A DNA stretch of 64,000 bases, from the IMG/VR virus record IMGVR_UViG_3300025435_001056, positions 1 to 64,000 of that record; one strand, given 5' to 3'. How positions within the stretch are numbered: the stretch's first letter is position 1; every line of letters starts with the position of its first letter. The stretch is from a virus. The position numbers and the translations under genes were made by a program. The notes below the pieces were generated by a model. The model did no database searches and was not told the origin of the DNA. It saw only the letters and a list, made by a program, of their open reading frames with translations. Shown piece by piece: positions 56,050 through 64,000 of this stretch.

Positions 56050-56245
56050 AAAAACAGCGGACGGCAAAGTGTTTGCCTTGTGTGGGTGTGGTCGTAGCCC
56101 GACAGGCGATTGTATTGGATGGCACTCGCTTACAGAAGAAGCTTATCAGGCCAAACGGGCCGAACATGAACTAAATGAATATCGAAAACAAGCCGAGAGT
56201 CTTTGGTTTGAAGGTGGCTCGTGTACCGGAGGTCGATCTGAATGA
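56039..56245 (+). CDS. Cys-rich small protein, CDGSH-like
   Basis: The 68-residue protein contains LCGCGRSPTGDCIGWHSLTEE. Its C-x-C-x7-C-x3-H pattern closely resembles the CDGSH [2Fe-2S] motif (C-x-C-x8-C-x3-H), one residue shorter. The helix after it (EEAYQAKRAEHELNEYRKQ) is charged. If it binds a cluster, it would fit a phage that carries IscU and IscA. Zinc binding is an alternative. It overlaps its neighbours by 11 and 4 bases. Confidence 0.55.
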   Translation: MQVRKTADGKVFALCGCGRSPTGDCIGWHSLTEEAYQAKRAEHELNEYRKQAESLWFEGGSCTGGRSE

Positions 56246-56466
56246 ATACTATTAAAATCCTAGCCGAAACCATTGATAACCTTTGGTTTTGGACTTATGG
56301 TATTGTAGCCGGTTGGGGTCTTACTGTTACTGTAGTCATTGTGGCCTTGGTAATCCTAACTGTTCGCACTATTAACTTACAGCGACGTATTGATGCGTTA
56401 GAATCAAGACTCATACACGCCGAACGTGATTACAACCTTACTGTTAACAACTGGAAACACCGATAA
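56242..56466 (+). CDS. Small single-pass membrane protein
   Basis: The 74-residue protein has an N-terminal short helix, one transmembrane segment (WGLTVTVVIVALVILTV) and a basic C-terminal helix (NLQRRIDALESRLIHAER). It is typical of phage membrane proteins of unknown role. It overlaps the previous gene by four bases and is followed directly by the late box of the next gene. Confidence 0.55.
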   Translation: MNTIKILAETIDNLWFWTYGIVAGWGLTVTVVIVALVILTVRTINLQRRIDALESRLIHAERDYNLTVNNWKHR

Positions 56467-56469
56467 ATA
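56462..56469 (+). promoter_or_regulatory. Late promoter-like box GATAAATA
   Basis: One mismatch to TATAAATA. Predicted +1 at 56475 leaves two bases before the ATG at 56477. Confidence 0.45.
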
Positions 56470-56476
56470 TTCTATT

Positions 56477-58399
56477 ATGCTATTTGCTTATTTTATCCTG
56501 GCTGTTGCGCTACTGATCGAAACAGTTGGTGCTTACTACAGTATCACTGGTCTGGCCGCAATTTTTTCGGGTGCGGTTATCCCAATCATGATCATGGGCG
56601 GTAGTTTAGAGTTAGGTAAGATTACCGCCGCAGTCTGGTTAAAGAACAACTGGAATCGTGCCGGTGCTACCTACAAGATGTATCTCCTGCCCGCAGTGGC
56701 CATGCTGATGTTGATCACCTCAATGGGTATTTTTGGCTACTTGAGCAAAGCTCACAATGATCAGAACTTAGTAAGTGGCGACATTCAATCAAAAATATTG
56801 ATTTATGATGAAAAAATTAAAACTTCTCGCGATAACATTGAAGCTGATCGTAAACAACTGCGCCAGATGGATGAAGCAGTAGACCAGATTATGTCACGCT
56901 CGACTACCGAAGGTGGCGCCGACAAGGCCAATGCTGTGCGCAAGAGCCAGTCAAAAGACCGTAGCGCACTGGCCCGAGACATTGAATACAACCAGAAACA
57001 GATTGCCACTCTTAACGATCAAGCCGCACCCATCCGTGCCGAGAATCGCAAGGTTGAAGCCGAAGTAGGTCCAATTAAATATATTGCCAAACTGATTTAC
57101 AGTGACAATCCTGATGCCAACATATTAGAAAAAGCAGTGACCTGGGTGATCATGATCATTGTGGCTGTATTTGATCCTTTGGCACTTGTCTTGATTTTAG
57201 CGGCACAGCAGAGCATACGTTGGGCACGAGGAAAAGATCAGGATAAACCAGAAGAGTCAGTAGAATCATGGTTCGAGCGTATTCAAAAACGTGCTCGTTT
57301 TTGGAATCAACAAAAAAAACTCGATACTAAAGAAGAGATAGATGAAACTCAATACTACATTGGCAATTTAGAGGATGCAGAACCAGTGGTAGATCAACTT
57401 GTCGACATATCCCCGGAAGATTATTATTGTGCCATGGGTCTGTTTGATCGACACTACTATCAAGATCCTGGAATTAATGATTCTCTTACTAAAAATGTTG
57501 CTGACCATGCGCCCGATGATGGTCTGCTAACCAAAGATCAAATTGCTCAAATTCGTAAAATATCCAATAATGATTTACCGACAGGTCAAATTATTGCCAA
57601 GGAATTGATATTTACAGACCTTAGAGAACAGAATTCAGAACTGCCTACTTTTACCACTATTTTGGATAACAATACGGTACAACTATCAAAGGAAGATCCA
57701 CGGACGCTTGCAGAGTCTACTCTGGAAGAAGACGAAGCCTTTGATGAATTGACTAAAAAACAAGAAATCAATACTCAGTCACAACCTTCTGGTTGGATGT
57801 TTACCGAAATGCCACATCCTACATCCATAGTTGAATCAACAACAGATCCCTTAGCACATATTGAAATACCTGAAATACATCCTGACGATCATCTACAGCG
57901 ATTGGCTAAAAATTTATTCATGTCGGGCAATGCCGATCAGGATGAACGAGTATTTCATGCACAACATCAAGCTGGTGAAATTGATCAACTGCCATGGCTC
58001 ACTGAAGAACATATCAACAACATGCCAATCAGTGATGGAGAGCGCAAGCATTTAACCGATAGATTTGTCAAAACTGCAATACCCGTACCTGAATTGGGTC
58101 TGGAACCTGACAACGTAATGGCTCGACTTGCTGGCGAAGTGCGTGGGTTTGGCATACAGTTTCCAACCAACGTCAAAAAGGGCGATATGTTTTTACGAGT
58201 GGATCGCTTACCCAGCATATTATACAAATACAACGGCGTCAACTGGATCGAAGTGGACAAATCTCTTACCGACAACCACGCCTACGACGAGGCCTATATT
58301 GACCATTTGATTGCCAAAATTGATTCAGGGGAGTATGATCCTGAGCTATTAAGCGACGCCGAGCGTGACAGCATTGAACGACGATTACAACAACTATGA
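56477..58399 (+). CDS. Large membrane protein with coiled coil
   Basis: The 640-residue protein starts MLFAYFILAVALLIETVGAY. The chosen ATG follows a late box; the frame could extend to a GTG at 56426. Three hydrophobic segments sit at the N-terminus (1-35, 65-90) and around 225-250 (VTWVIMIIVAVFDPLALVL), with a coiled coil between them. The long C-terminal tail ends with KKGDMFLRVDRLPSILYKYN. This architecture is common in aquatic T4-like phages, always unannotated. Its last bases overlap clpX. Confidence 0.65.
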   Translation: MLFAYFILAVALLIETVGAYYSITGLAAIFSGAVIPIMIMGGSLELGKITAAVWLKNNWNRAGATYKMYLLPAVAMLMLITSMGIFGYLSKAHNDQNLVSGDIQSKILIYDEKIKTSRDNIEADRKQLRQMDEAVDQIMSRSTTEGGADKANAVRKSQSKDRSALARDIEYNQKQIATLNDQAAPIRAENRKVEAEVGPIKYIAKLIYSDNPDANILEKAVTWVIMIIVAVFDPLALVLILAAQQSIRWARGKDQDKPEESVESWFERIQKRARFWNQQKKLDTKEEIDETQYYIGNLEDAEPVVDQLVDISPEDYYCAMGLFDRHYYQDPGINDSLTKNVADHAPDDGLLTKDQIAQIRKISNNDLPTGQIIAKELIFTDLREQNSELPTFTTILDNNTVQLSKEDPRTLAESTLEEDEAFDELTKKQEINTQSQPSGWMFTEMPHPTSIVESTTDPLAHIEIPEIHPDDHLQRLAKNLFMSGNADQDERVFHAQHQAGEIDQLPWLTEEHINNMPISDGERKHLTDRFVKTAIPVPELGLEPDNVMARLAGEVRGFGIQFPTNVKKGDMFLRVDRLPSILYKYNGVNWIEVDKSLTDNHAYDEAYIDHLIAKIDSGEYDPELLSDAERDSIERRLQQL

Positions 58400-59598
58400 C
58401 CAATACTTTAGTTCATTGTAGTTTTTGTGTCAAACACAAAGACCAGGTGGGTAAATTAATTGTAAGCCAGGACGTAGCTATCTGTAGCGAATGTGTCGAA
58501 CTTTGCAACAATCTACTCAAAGACAATCGCAAGCCCGTACTTAAATCTAGATCTGATCCATCTGTTCCGGATCCCTTGGCAATAAAACAATATCTTGATC
58601 AATATGTGGTAGGTCAAGATCAGGCCAAAATAGTGCTTAGTGTTGCAGTAACCAATCATTTTAAACGCATTATTCGTGGCGGCACTGACCTACAAAAAAG
58701 TAATGTACTCATGATTGGGCCAACTGGTACCGGAAAAACACTCATGGCTAGCACTGTGGCTCGTTACTTAGATGTGCCATTTGTGATCGCTGATGCTACC
58801 ACATTAACCGAAGCTGGCTATGTAGGCGATGACGTGGAAAGTTTAATTACTAGATTGTACACTGCTGCTGATAGTAACATTGAACGATGTCAACGCGGTA
58901 TTGTGTTTCTGGATGAAATTGACAAGATATCCAGAAAAAGCGAAAGTGCCACAGTAACCAAGGATGTATCGGGCGAAGGAGTACAACAGGCTCTGCTCAA
59001 ATTAGTAGAAGGTACACGATGCCGCATTTCAACACAGGGATCAAAAAAAACCAGCTCAGCTGACACTGTGGAAATTGACACTACCAATATCTTGTTTGTA
59101 GCCAGCGGCGCATTTGTAGGCTTGGACCAAATTGTACAAAAAAGAAAACAAGGTACATCTATTGGATTTAATTCTGGCATAGCCAATAACAAAAATGACA
59201 ATCTTACCGAAGTAGTACCGGATGACCTGGTCAGTTACGGTATGATTCCTGAATTTGTAGGACGCTTTGGCGGATATGTAAGCCTACATGGGCTGGACAA
59301 AATGCAACTGATTAGTATTTTGACTCAGGTTAAAAACAATTTTGTAGCCCAGTATCAATGGTTGTTTGATCAAGATGGTGTAAGTTTAGAATTTGATGCA
59401 GAAAGCTTGGATCTTATAGCCGAGCGTACACTTGAGACTCGTACTGGTGCACGAGGTTTGCACAGCGAATTAGAACGCATCCTGTTACCACACATGTTTG
59501 ATCTGCCACGATATAATCGGCAAAATATACTGAAAATTATAATCAACAAGACCCAGGTAAATACTCCTATGACACTACTATTACAGGAAAATTTGTGA
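58396..59598 (+). CDS. clpX: ClpX, ATP-dependent unfoldase
   Basis: The 400-residue protein is a complete ClpX. It has a zinc-binding domain (CSFC ... CSEC), Walker A GPTGTGKT, and Walker B IVFLDEID. Pore loop GYVG and sensor-like FVGRFGGY are present. An IGF tripeptide in [10 protein letters not shown] matches the ClpP-docking loop, so it can probably engage host ClpP. No clpP lies in the window. It could retarget host proteolysis. It is followed by S21 with a four-base overlap, and the GroES/GroEL/Hsp20/ClpS genes lie downstream. Confidence 0.96.
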   Translation: MTNTLVHCSFCVKHKDQVGKLIVSQDVAICSECVELCNNLLKDNRKPVLKSRSDPSVPDPLAIKQYLDQYVVGQDQAKIVLSVAVTNHFKRIIRGGTDLQKSNVLMIGPTGTGKTLMASTVARYLDVPFVIADATTLTEAGYVGDDVESLITRLYTAADSNIERCQRGIVFLDEIDKISRKSESATVTKDVSGEGVQQALLKLVEGTRCRISTQGSKKTSSADTVEIDTTNILFVASGAFVGLDQIVQKRKQGTSIGFNSGIANNKNDNLTEVVPDDLVSYGMIPEFVGRFGGYVSLHGLDKMQLISILTQVKNNFVAQYQWLFDQDGVSLEFDAESLDLIAERTLETRTGARGLHSELERILLPHMFDLPRYNRQNILKIIINKTQVNTPMTLLLQENL

Positions 59599-59816
59599 AG
59601 CACTACGGCAAAAAGGTACTGGTCACTGACGGCAATGTAGAAAAAGCTCTGCGCAAATTCAAGAAAAAAGTCTTGGAATCTGGCCTGTTGGATGATCTCC
59701 GCGCCAGAGAAACCTACGAAAAACCCACCACCGAACGCAAACGCAAAAAAGGTGCTGCTCGTGCCCGTTGGCGCAAACAACTCCGTAGTCAACAGCTTCC
59801 AAAAAAACTTTACTAA
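59595..59816 (+). CDS. rpsU: Ribosomal protein bS21
   Basis: The 73-residue protein starts at GTG in the clpX stop. It has the S21 pattern: [39 protein letters not shown] and a Lys-rich end. In bacteria, S21 sits near the anti-SD region of 16S RNA and affects initiation. Phage-coded S21 may replace host S21 on ribosomes and favour phage mRNAs. Its presence next to several predicted leaderless phage mRNAs is suggestive but untested. Confidence 0.93.
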   Translation: MKHYGKKVLVTDGNVEKALRKFKKKVLESGLLDDLRARETYEKPTTERKRKKGAARARWRKQLRSQQLPKKLY

Positions 59817-60040
59817 TGTATCTTGAGTTTCAACTGCCAACCGATGGCGGGTATGATGCCACTCTGGCAGCATATAAAATAGCCATATCTCGCTGGGCAA
59901 CAACACAAGGGATTAATTACGTAGATAAAAATATCAAATACAAGTATCGTATTACTTTTAATCAAGATCAACACTATACTATTTTTACTTTAACCTGGAA
60001 TGGTCAATTTGAATATAAAATAATTGACAACAAGTGGTAA
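59816..60040 (+). CDS. Small conserved phage protein
   Basis: The 74-residue protein starts in the previous stop (TAATG). FQLPTDGGYDATLAAYKIAI and KYKYRITFNQDQHYTIFTLTW split into two short beta-alpha segments. I recall the same type of protein near late genes of T4-like phages; function unknown. Confidence 0.6.
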   Translation: MYLEFQLPTDGGYDATLAAYKIAISRWATTQGINYVDKNIKYKYRITFNQDQHYTIFTLTWNGQFEYKIIDNKW

Positions 60041-60046
60041 AAGTGT

Positions 60047-60054
60047 TATAAATA
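60047..60054 (+). promoter_or_regulatory. Perfect late promoter box TATAAATA
   Basis: Exact consensus. Predicted +1 at 60060 is the first bases of the hairpin at 60059. Confidence 0.75.
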
Positions 60055-60058
60055 TACA

Positions 60059-60083
60059 AGTAGATGCCCAGGTGGGGTCTACT
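60059..60083 (+). ncRNA. 5'-terminal stem-loop element, copy A
   Basis: AGTAGA pairs with TCTACT, with an inner CCC/GGG stem, TG and G bulges and a short AGGT loop. It shares its plan and conserved core (GATGCC ... GGGTC) with copy B at 62224, while the outer stem differs by compensatory changes. Confidence 0.6.
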
Positions 60084-60115
60084 TTATTACTTGCTTATTT
60101 TTAAGGAGAAATTAC

Positions 60116-60142
60116 ATGTCAAAGCAAATCTATCTGACCTAG
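60116..60142 (+). CDS. Eight-codon micro-ORF behind late promoter
   Basis: ATG TCA AAG CAA ATC TAT CTG ACC TAG (MSKQIYLT) follows a strong SD (AAGGAG, seven bases before). The leader matches that of hsp20 (ACTTGCTTATTTTTAAGGAGAA against ACTTCGTTTATTTTAAAGGAG, in part). It is either a real leader peptide or the remains of a late gene lost when the groES promoter region arrived. Confidence 0.4.
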   Translation: MSKQIYLT

Positions 60143-60183
60143 CGTCACACTCCCAAAAATTTATTCAATTAACAACATAGTTG

Positions 60184-60212
60184 TTGACACATTCCTCTGT
60201 TTGTGTTATACT
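60184..60212 (+). promoter_or_regulatory. Sigma70-type promoter of groES-groEL (TTGACA-N17-TATACT)
   Basis: Perfect -35 at 60184 and -10 at 60207 with a 17-base spacer, leaving a 37-base leader with SD AAGGAG. Confidence 0.85.
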
Positions 60213-60255
60213 CTATTGTTGTAGCATTATCATTTTACATTTAAAAGGAGTTGTA

Positions 60256-62191
<1,936 letters not shown>

Positions 62192-62213
62192 TTGATAGAT
62201 TAAACAAATCTAT

Positions 62214-62221
62214 TATAAATA
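62214..62221 (+). promoter_or_regulatory. Perfect late promoter box TATAAATA
   Basis: Exact consensus, just after groEL. Predicted +1 at 62227 lies in the first bases of the hairpin. Confidence 0.75.
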
Positions 62222-62223
62222 AT

Positions 62224-62253
62224 AGTGTGGATGCCGATGGTCGGGTCCACACT
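62224..62253 (+). ncRNA. 5'-terminal stem-loop element, copy B (hsp20 leader)
   Basis: AGTGTGGA pairs with TCCACACT. The inner stem CCG/CGG is separated by a TG bulge and a G bulge around ATGGT. Core bases match copy A, and the outer stem has two paired changes relative to it. Confidence 0.6.
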
Positions 62254-62286
62254 ATGTCACTTCGTTTATTTTAAAGGAGAAAAACT

Positions 62287-62727
62287 ATGACAAGACTTAC
62301 AACTATGGATCTCAATCCATTCTATCGCAATTCTGTTGGCATAGATCGATTATTTGATCGTTTGATGCACCAAGTAGACACTGCCAGCTCAACTAACTAT
62401 CCGCCTTATAACATCTTAAAAACTGGAGACAACAGTTATAAGATTGAAATTGCTGTGGCTGGATTTACACAAGGTGAAGTTACCGTCAGTGTAAACGAAG
62501 GCAACTTAGTGGTCACTGGAGAAAAAGCCGACACTGCATTACCTCAAAGTGTTACCTACGAACATCAAGGTATTAGTGCCCGTCGTTTCCTGCGCTCATT
62601 TACCTTGGCCGACTATGTGGAAGTAACCGATGCTGTCAGCCGAGATGGTATTTTAACTATCACTCTTGAGCGCCAGCTTCCTGAAGCAATGAAGCCTAAA
62701 ACCATTGCGATCTCATATGAATCGTAA
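62287..62727 (+). CDS. hsp20: Hsp20/IbpA-type small heat shock protein
   Basis: The 146-residue protein has an N-terminal region with FYRNSVGIDRLFDRLM, an alpha-crystallin domain (YKIEIAVAGFTQGEVTVSV, NLVVTGEK, ISARRFLRSFTLADYVEV) and a C-terminal I-x-I-like KTIAISYES. It holds unfolded proteins for GroEL or DnaK. T4-like phages from cyanobacteria also carry Hsp20. Late promoter, leader RNA element and strong SD show late, high expression, unlike groES/groEL. Confidence 0.93.
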   Translation: MTRLTTMDLNPFYRNSVGIDRLFDRLMHQVDTASSTNYPPYNILKTGDNSYKIEIAVAGFTQGEVTVSVNEGNLVVTGEKADTALPQSVTYEHQGISARRFLRSFTLADYVEVTDAVSRDGILTITLERQLPEAMKPKTIAISYES

Positions 62728-62735
62728 TACAATAG

Positions 62736-62743
62736 TGTAAATA
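62736..62743 (+). promoter_or_regulatory. Late promoter-like box TGTAAATA
   Basis: One mismatch to TATAAATA, with predicted +1 at 62749, inside the hairpin at 62745. Confidence 0.5.
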
Positions 62744-62744
62744 C

Positions 62745-62769
62745 AGTGGAGGGCATACAGCTCTCCACT
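62745..62769 (+). promoter_or_regulatory. 5'-leader hairpin of clpS
   Basis: AGTGGAGGGC pairs with GCTCTCCACT (one G-U pair) around ATACA. It is placed like copies A and B but without their internal TG bulge and core. Confidence 0.6.
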
Positions 62770-62786
62770 ATAATAAAGGATAAATG

Positions 62787-63095
62787 ATGCCGAACGCCGG
62801 AACAGTTGCACAAGTAAAAATCAATCACGAGCTCAAAGAGCCTCCTATGTTCAAGATCATCTATTTAAATGACAACCAAACTACCATGGAATTTGTAATT
62901 GAAACCTTGTTGAGCTTTTTTGATTACACCGCAGACACCGCTTTAAAAATTACTCAAGACATACACGAAGCCGGTTCGGCTGTGGTAGCGGTACTACCTT
63001 ATGAAGTTGCTGAGCAAAAAGGTATCGAAGTTACAGTACATGCTAGATCAAATAATTATCCGTTACAGATCAAATTAGAACCTGAGACAGTCTAA
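62787..63095 (+). CDS. clpS: ClpS, N-degron adaptor
   Basis: The 102-residue protein (start at ATG 62787; 62784 also possible) aligns with ClpS. It has PPMFKIIYLNDNQTTMEFVIETLLSFF, DIHEAG and VAEQKGIEVTVHAR. Residues that form the degron pocket are kept (Asn, first Asp, Met, His), but the second Asp of the NDD motif is Asn. ClpS normally delivers N-end-rule substrates to ClpA, yet here the phage also carries ClpX. It could divert host proteolysis. Confidence 0.9.
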   Translation: MPNAGTVAQVKINHELKEPPMFKIIYLNDNQTTMEFVIETLLSFFDYTADTALKITQDIHEAGSAVVAVLPYEVAEQKGIEVTVHARSNNYPLQIKLEPETV

Positions 63096-63883
63096 AACTT
63101 AATCTCTATTCGTTTAGGGTAGTAGGCAGATTGACAATATTCGGTGTCGCCGCGACCACGACAGTTGTTAACATATCGAACGCCAGCGAAATTTCTGTCA
63201 ACTGATCGATGATAGTGTCCAAAACACCAGACTTTGATTTTACATTCGGTATCTTCTTTTAAAGCCTGTTCGAGGTGACGATTACCCATGCAGTTAAATC
63301 TCCAGGTTCCAATTAAATCTATGTCATGGTCAATGATCCATGGTGCTGGTACTGTGTGACTGATTACCACAATAGCTCGAACTTCGGCATGTGTCTGTAA
63401 TTGGTATACACTATTGATCATGTAAGCAGCATCATGGTAGGCCACACCGTTTATCCCCATAGCTTCATTATGTGTGATACCGTAACGATTTCGATACCAC
63501 TCGATTGATTGCTCCAGATCTAATGAGGAATCAAAATCATAGCACCACCAACCATTGGTGGCCAAAAAAGCCACGCCGTTTACAATAACTACATGGTCCT
63601 GCAGGTAAATCACATTAGGAATATTAGAAATTTCTTGAGTTAACTCTTGATAACTAGCACCTAGATCGGTAAGAAAACAACGGTGTTCGTCATTACCATC
63701 AATGTAAAATACGCCACCAGGATAGCACGTACCTAAATGTGTTAAGGTATCGATCAATTGAGACCGATCCTGAGCTATATCACCGGCTATCACACAATAT
63801 GGGCTGGTAGCCTGGTCGGTCCAGTCAAAGGTGTCCCAGGTATCGACGTGTAGATCGGAAATTAAATCAAAGGCAAAAGTCAT
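63092..63883 (-). CDS. Metallophosphoesterase
   Basis: The 263-residue calcineurin-like phosphoesterase has motifs ISDLHVD, AGDIAQD, GNDEH, ISHTVPAP and GHYHRS in order. It is a two-metal hydrolase; phage members cleave cyclic nucleotides, DNA/RNA ends, or protein phosphates, so the substrate here is unknown. It is encoded on the minus strand, convergent with clpS and overlapping its end by four bases. It has a late box giving a one-base leader. Confidence 0.9.
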   Translation of the reverse strand: MTFAFDLISDLHVDTWDTFDWTDQATSPYCVIAGDIAQDRSQLIDTLTHLGTCYPGGVFYIDGNDEHRCFLTDLGASYQELTQEISNIPNVIYLQDHVVIVNGVAFLATNGWWCYDFDSSLDLEQSIEWYRNRYGITHNEAMGINGVAYHDAAYMINSVYQLQTHAEVRAIVVISHTVPAPWIIDHDIDLIGTWRFNCMGNRHLEQALKEDTECKIKVWCFGHYHRSVDRNFAGVRYVNNCRGRGDTEYCQSAYYPKRIEIKF

Positions 63884-63889
63884 GATAAC

Positions 63890-63897
63890 TATTTACA
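63890..63897 (-). promoter_or_regulatory. Minus-strand late promoter-like box TGTAAATA
   Basis: One mismatch to TATAAATA. Predicted +1 at 63884, one base before the start codon of the phosphoesterase. Confidence 0.5.
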
Positions 63898-63909
63898 GGA
63901 GGCAACACA

Positions 63910-64000
63910 ATGCATATTATTTTTGGTAAACTACCCGAGCTGGAAGAAAAATATACTGTATTAGAATTAGATACTATTAGAATTGGACCAGAAGGGCCCA
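63910..64000 (+). CDS. Start of a conserved T4-like protein (3' partial)
   Basis: Thirty codons are visible, MHIIFGKLPELEEKYTVLEL and onwards, with SD AGGAGG seven bases upstream. The sequence K-IFGKLPE---KYTVLELDT is typical of a small conserved protein in T4-like aquatic phages; function unknown. It diverges from the phosphoesterase. Confidence 0.6.
   Translation, partial: MHIIFGKLPELEEKYTVLELDTIRIGPEGP

Overview
The window is an internal stretch of a large T4-like myovirus (tailed phage) genome. The evidence is a dense set of T4-type genes in short, overlapping reading frames: gp4, gp16, gp17, gp32, UvsX, UvsY, UvsW, gp61, gp41, NrdA, NrdB, gp30 ligase and a PAAR spike tip. Recurrent TATAAATA-like late promoters and free-standing homing endonucleases add to this. 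Most unassigned genes resemble families I associate with marine and freshwater T4-like phages (cyanophage and pelagiphage relatives). There are no photosynthesis genes. Lipoproteins, signal peptides, S21, GroEL and LPP20-like genes point to a Gram-negative, probably proteobacterial, aquatic heterotroph as host; I cannot name the genus. Head, tail-tube, DNA polymerase and sigma-factor genes must lie outside the window.

Layout. 1-8.8 kb: virion and packaging genes (gp4, gp16, gp17), internal-head-like proteins, a secreted nuclease and a radical SAM gene. 8.8-24.5 kb: a large virion-like protein, gp32, an AT-rich three-gene insert, UvsX/UvsY, a methyltransferase, an AAA+ ATPase, UvsW, a clamp-loader-like protein and a DnaE-like remnant. 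24.5-26.1 kb: a divergent late promoter pair with a minus-strand gene and a fibre-like protein. 26.1-31.3 kb: SGNH hydrolase, primase, radical SAM, helicase, radical SAM. 31.3-38.2 kb: late virion genes, including a nucleotidyltransferase/ligase-like fusion, and a fourth radical SAM gene. 38.2-40.3 kb: two secreted proteins, IscU, IscA, a PD-(D/E)XK nuclease. 40.3-42.4 kb: tail spike. 42.4-47.1 kb: ribonucleotide reductase and glutaredoxin. 47.1-49.7 kb: PAAR and a large baseplate-like protein. 49.7-58.4 kb: anchored SleB-type endolysin, lipoproteins, DNA ligase and small membrane proteins. 58.4-63.1 kb: a proteostasis block (ClpX, S21, GroES, GroEL, Hsp20, ClpS). 63.1-64 kb: a minus-strand phosphoesterase and the start of another gene.

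How the parts may work together. Recombination and replication proteins form the usual T4 machine. NrdA/NrdB/glutaredoxin supply dNTPs. IscU and IscA could support the four radical SAM enzymes (inference). ClpX, ClpS, GroES/GroEL, Hsp20 and S21 would let the phage steer host folding, proteolysis and translation.

The most notable signals are: (1) promoters, both sigma70-like and late, placed so that the predicted first nucleotide of the mRNA is the start codon or within a few bases of it, i.e. leaderless or nearly leaderless transcripts; (2) a structured RNA element directly at the 5' end of two late transcripts, with compensatory base changes between the copies; (3) a radical SAM gene inserted between primase and helicase and flanked by an exact 17-bp duplication of the helicase start; (4) a 42-codon GIY-YIG endonuclease remnant overlapping the small terminase, whose own start appears to be ATT.
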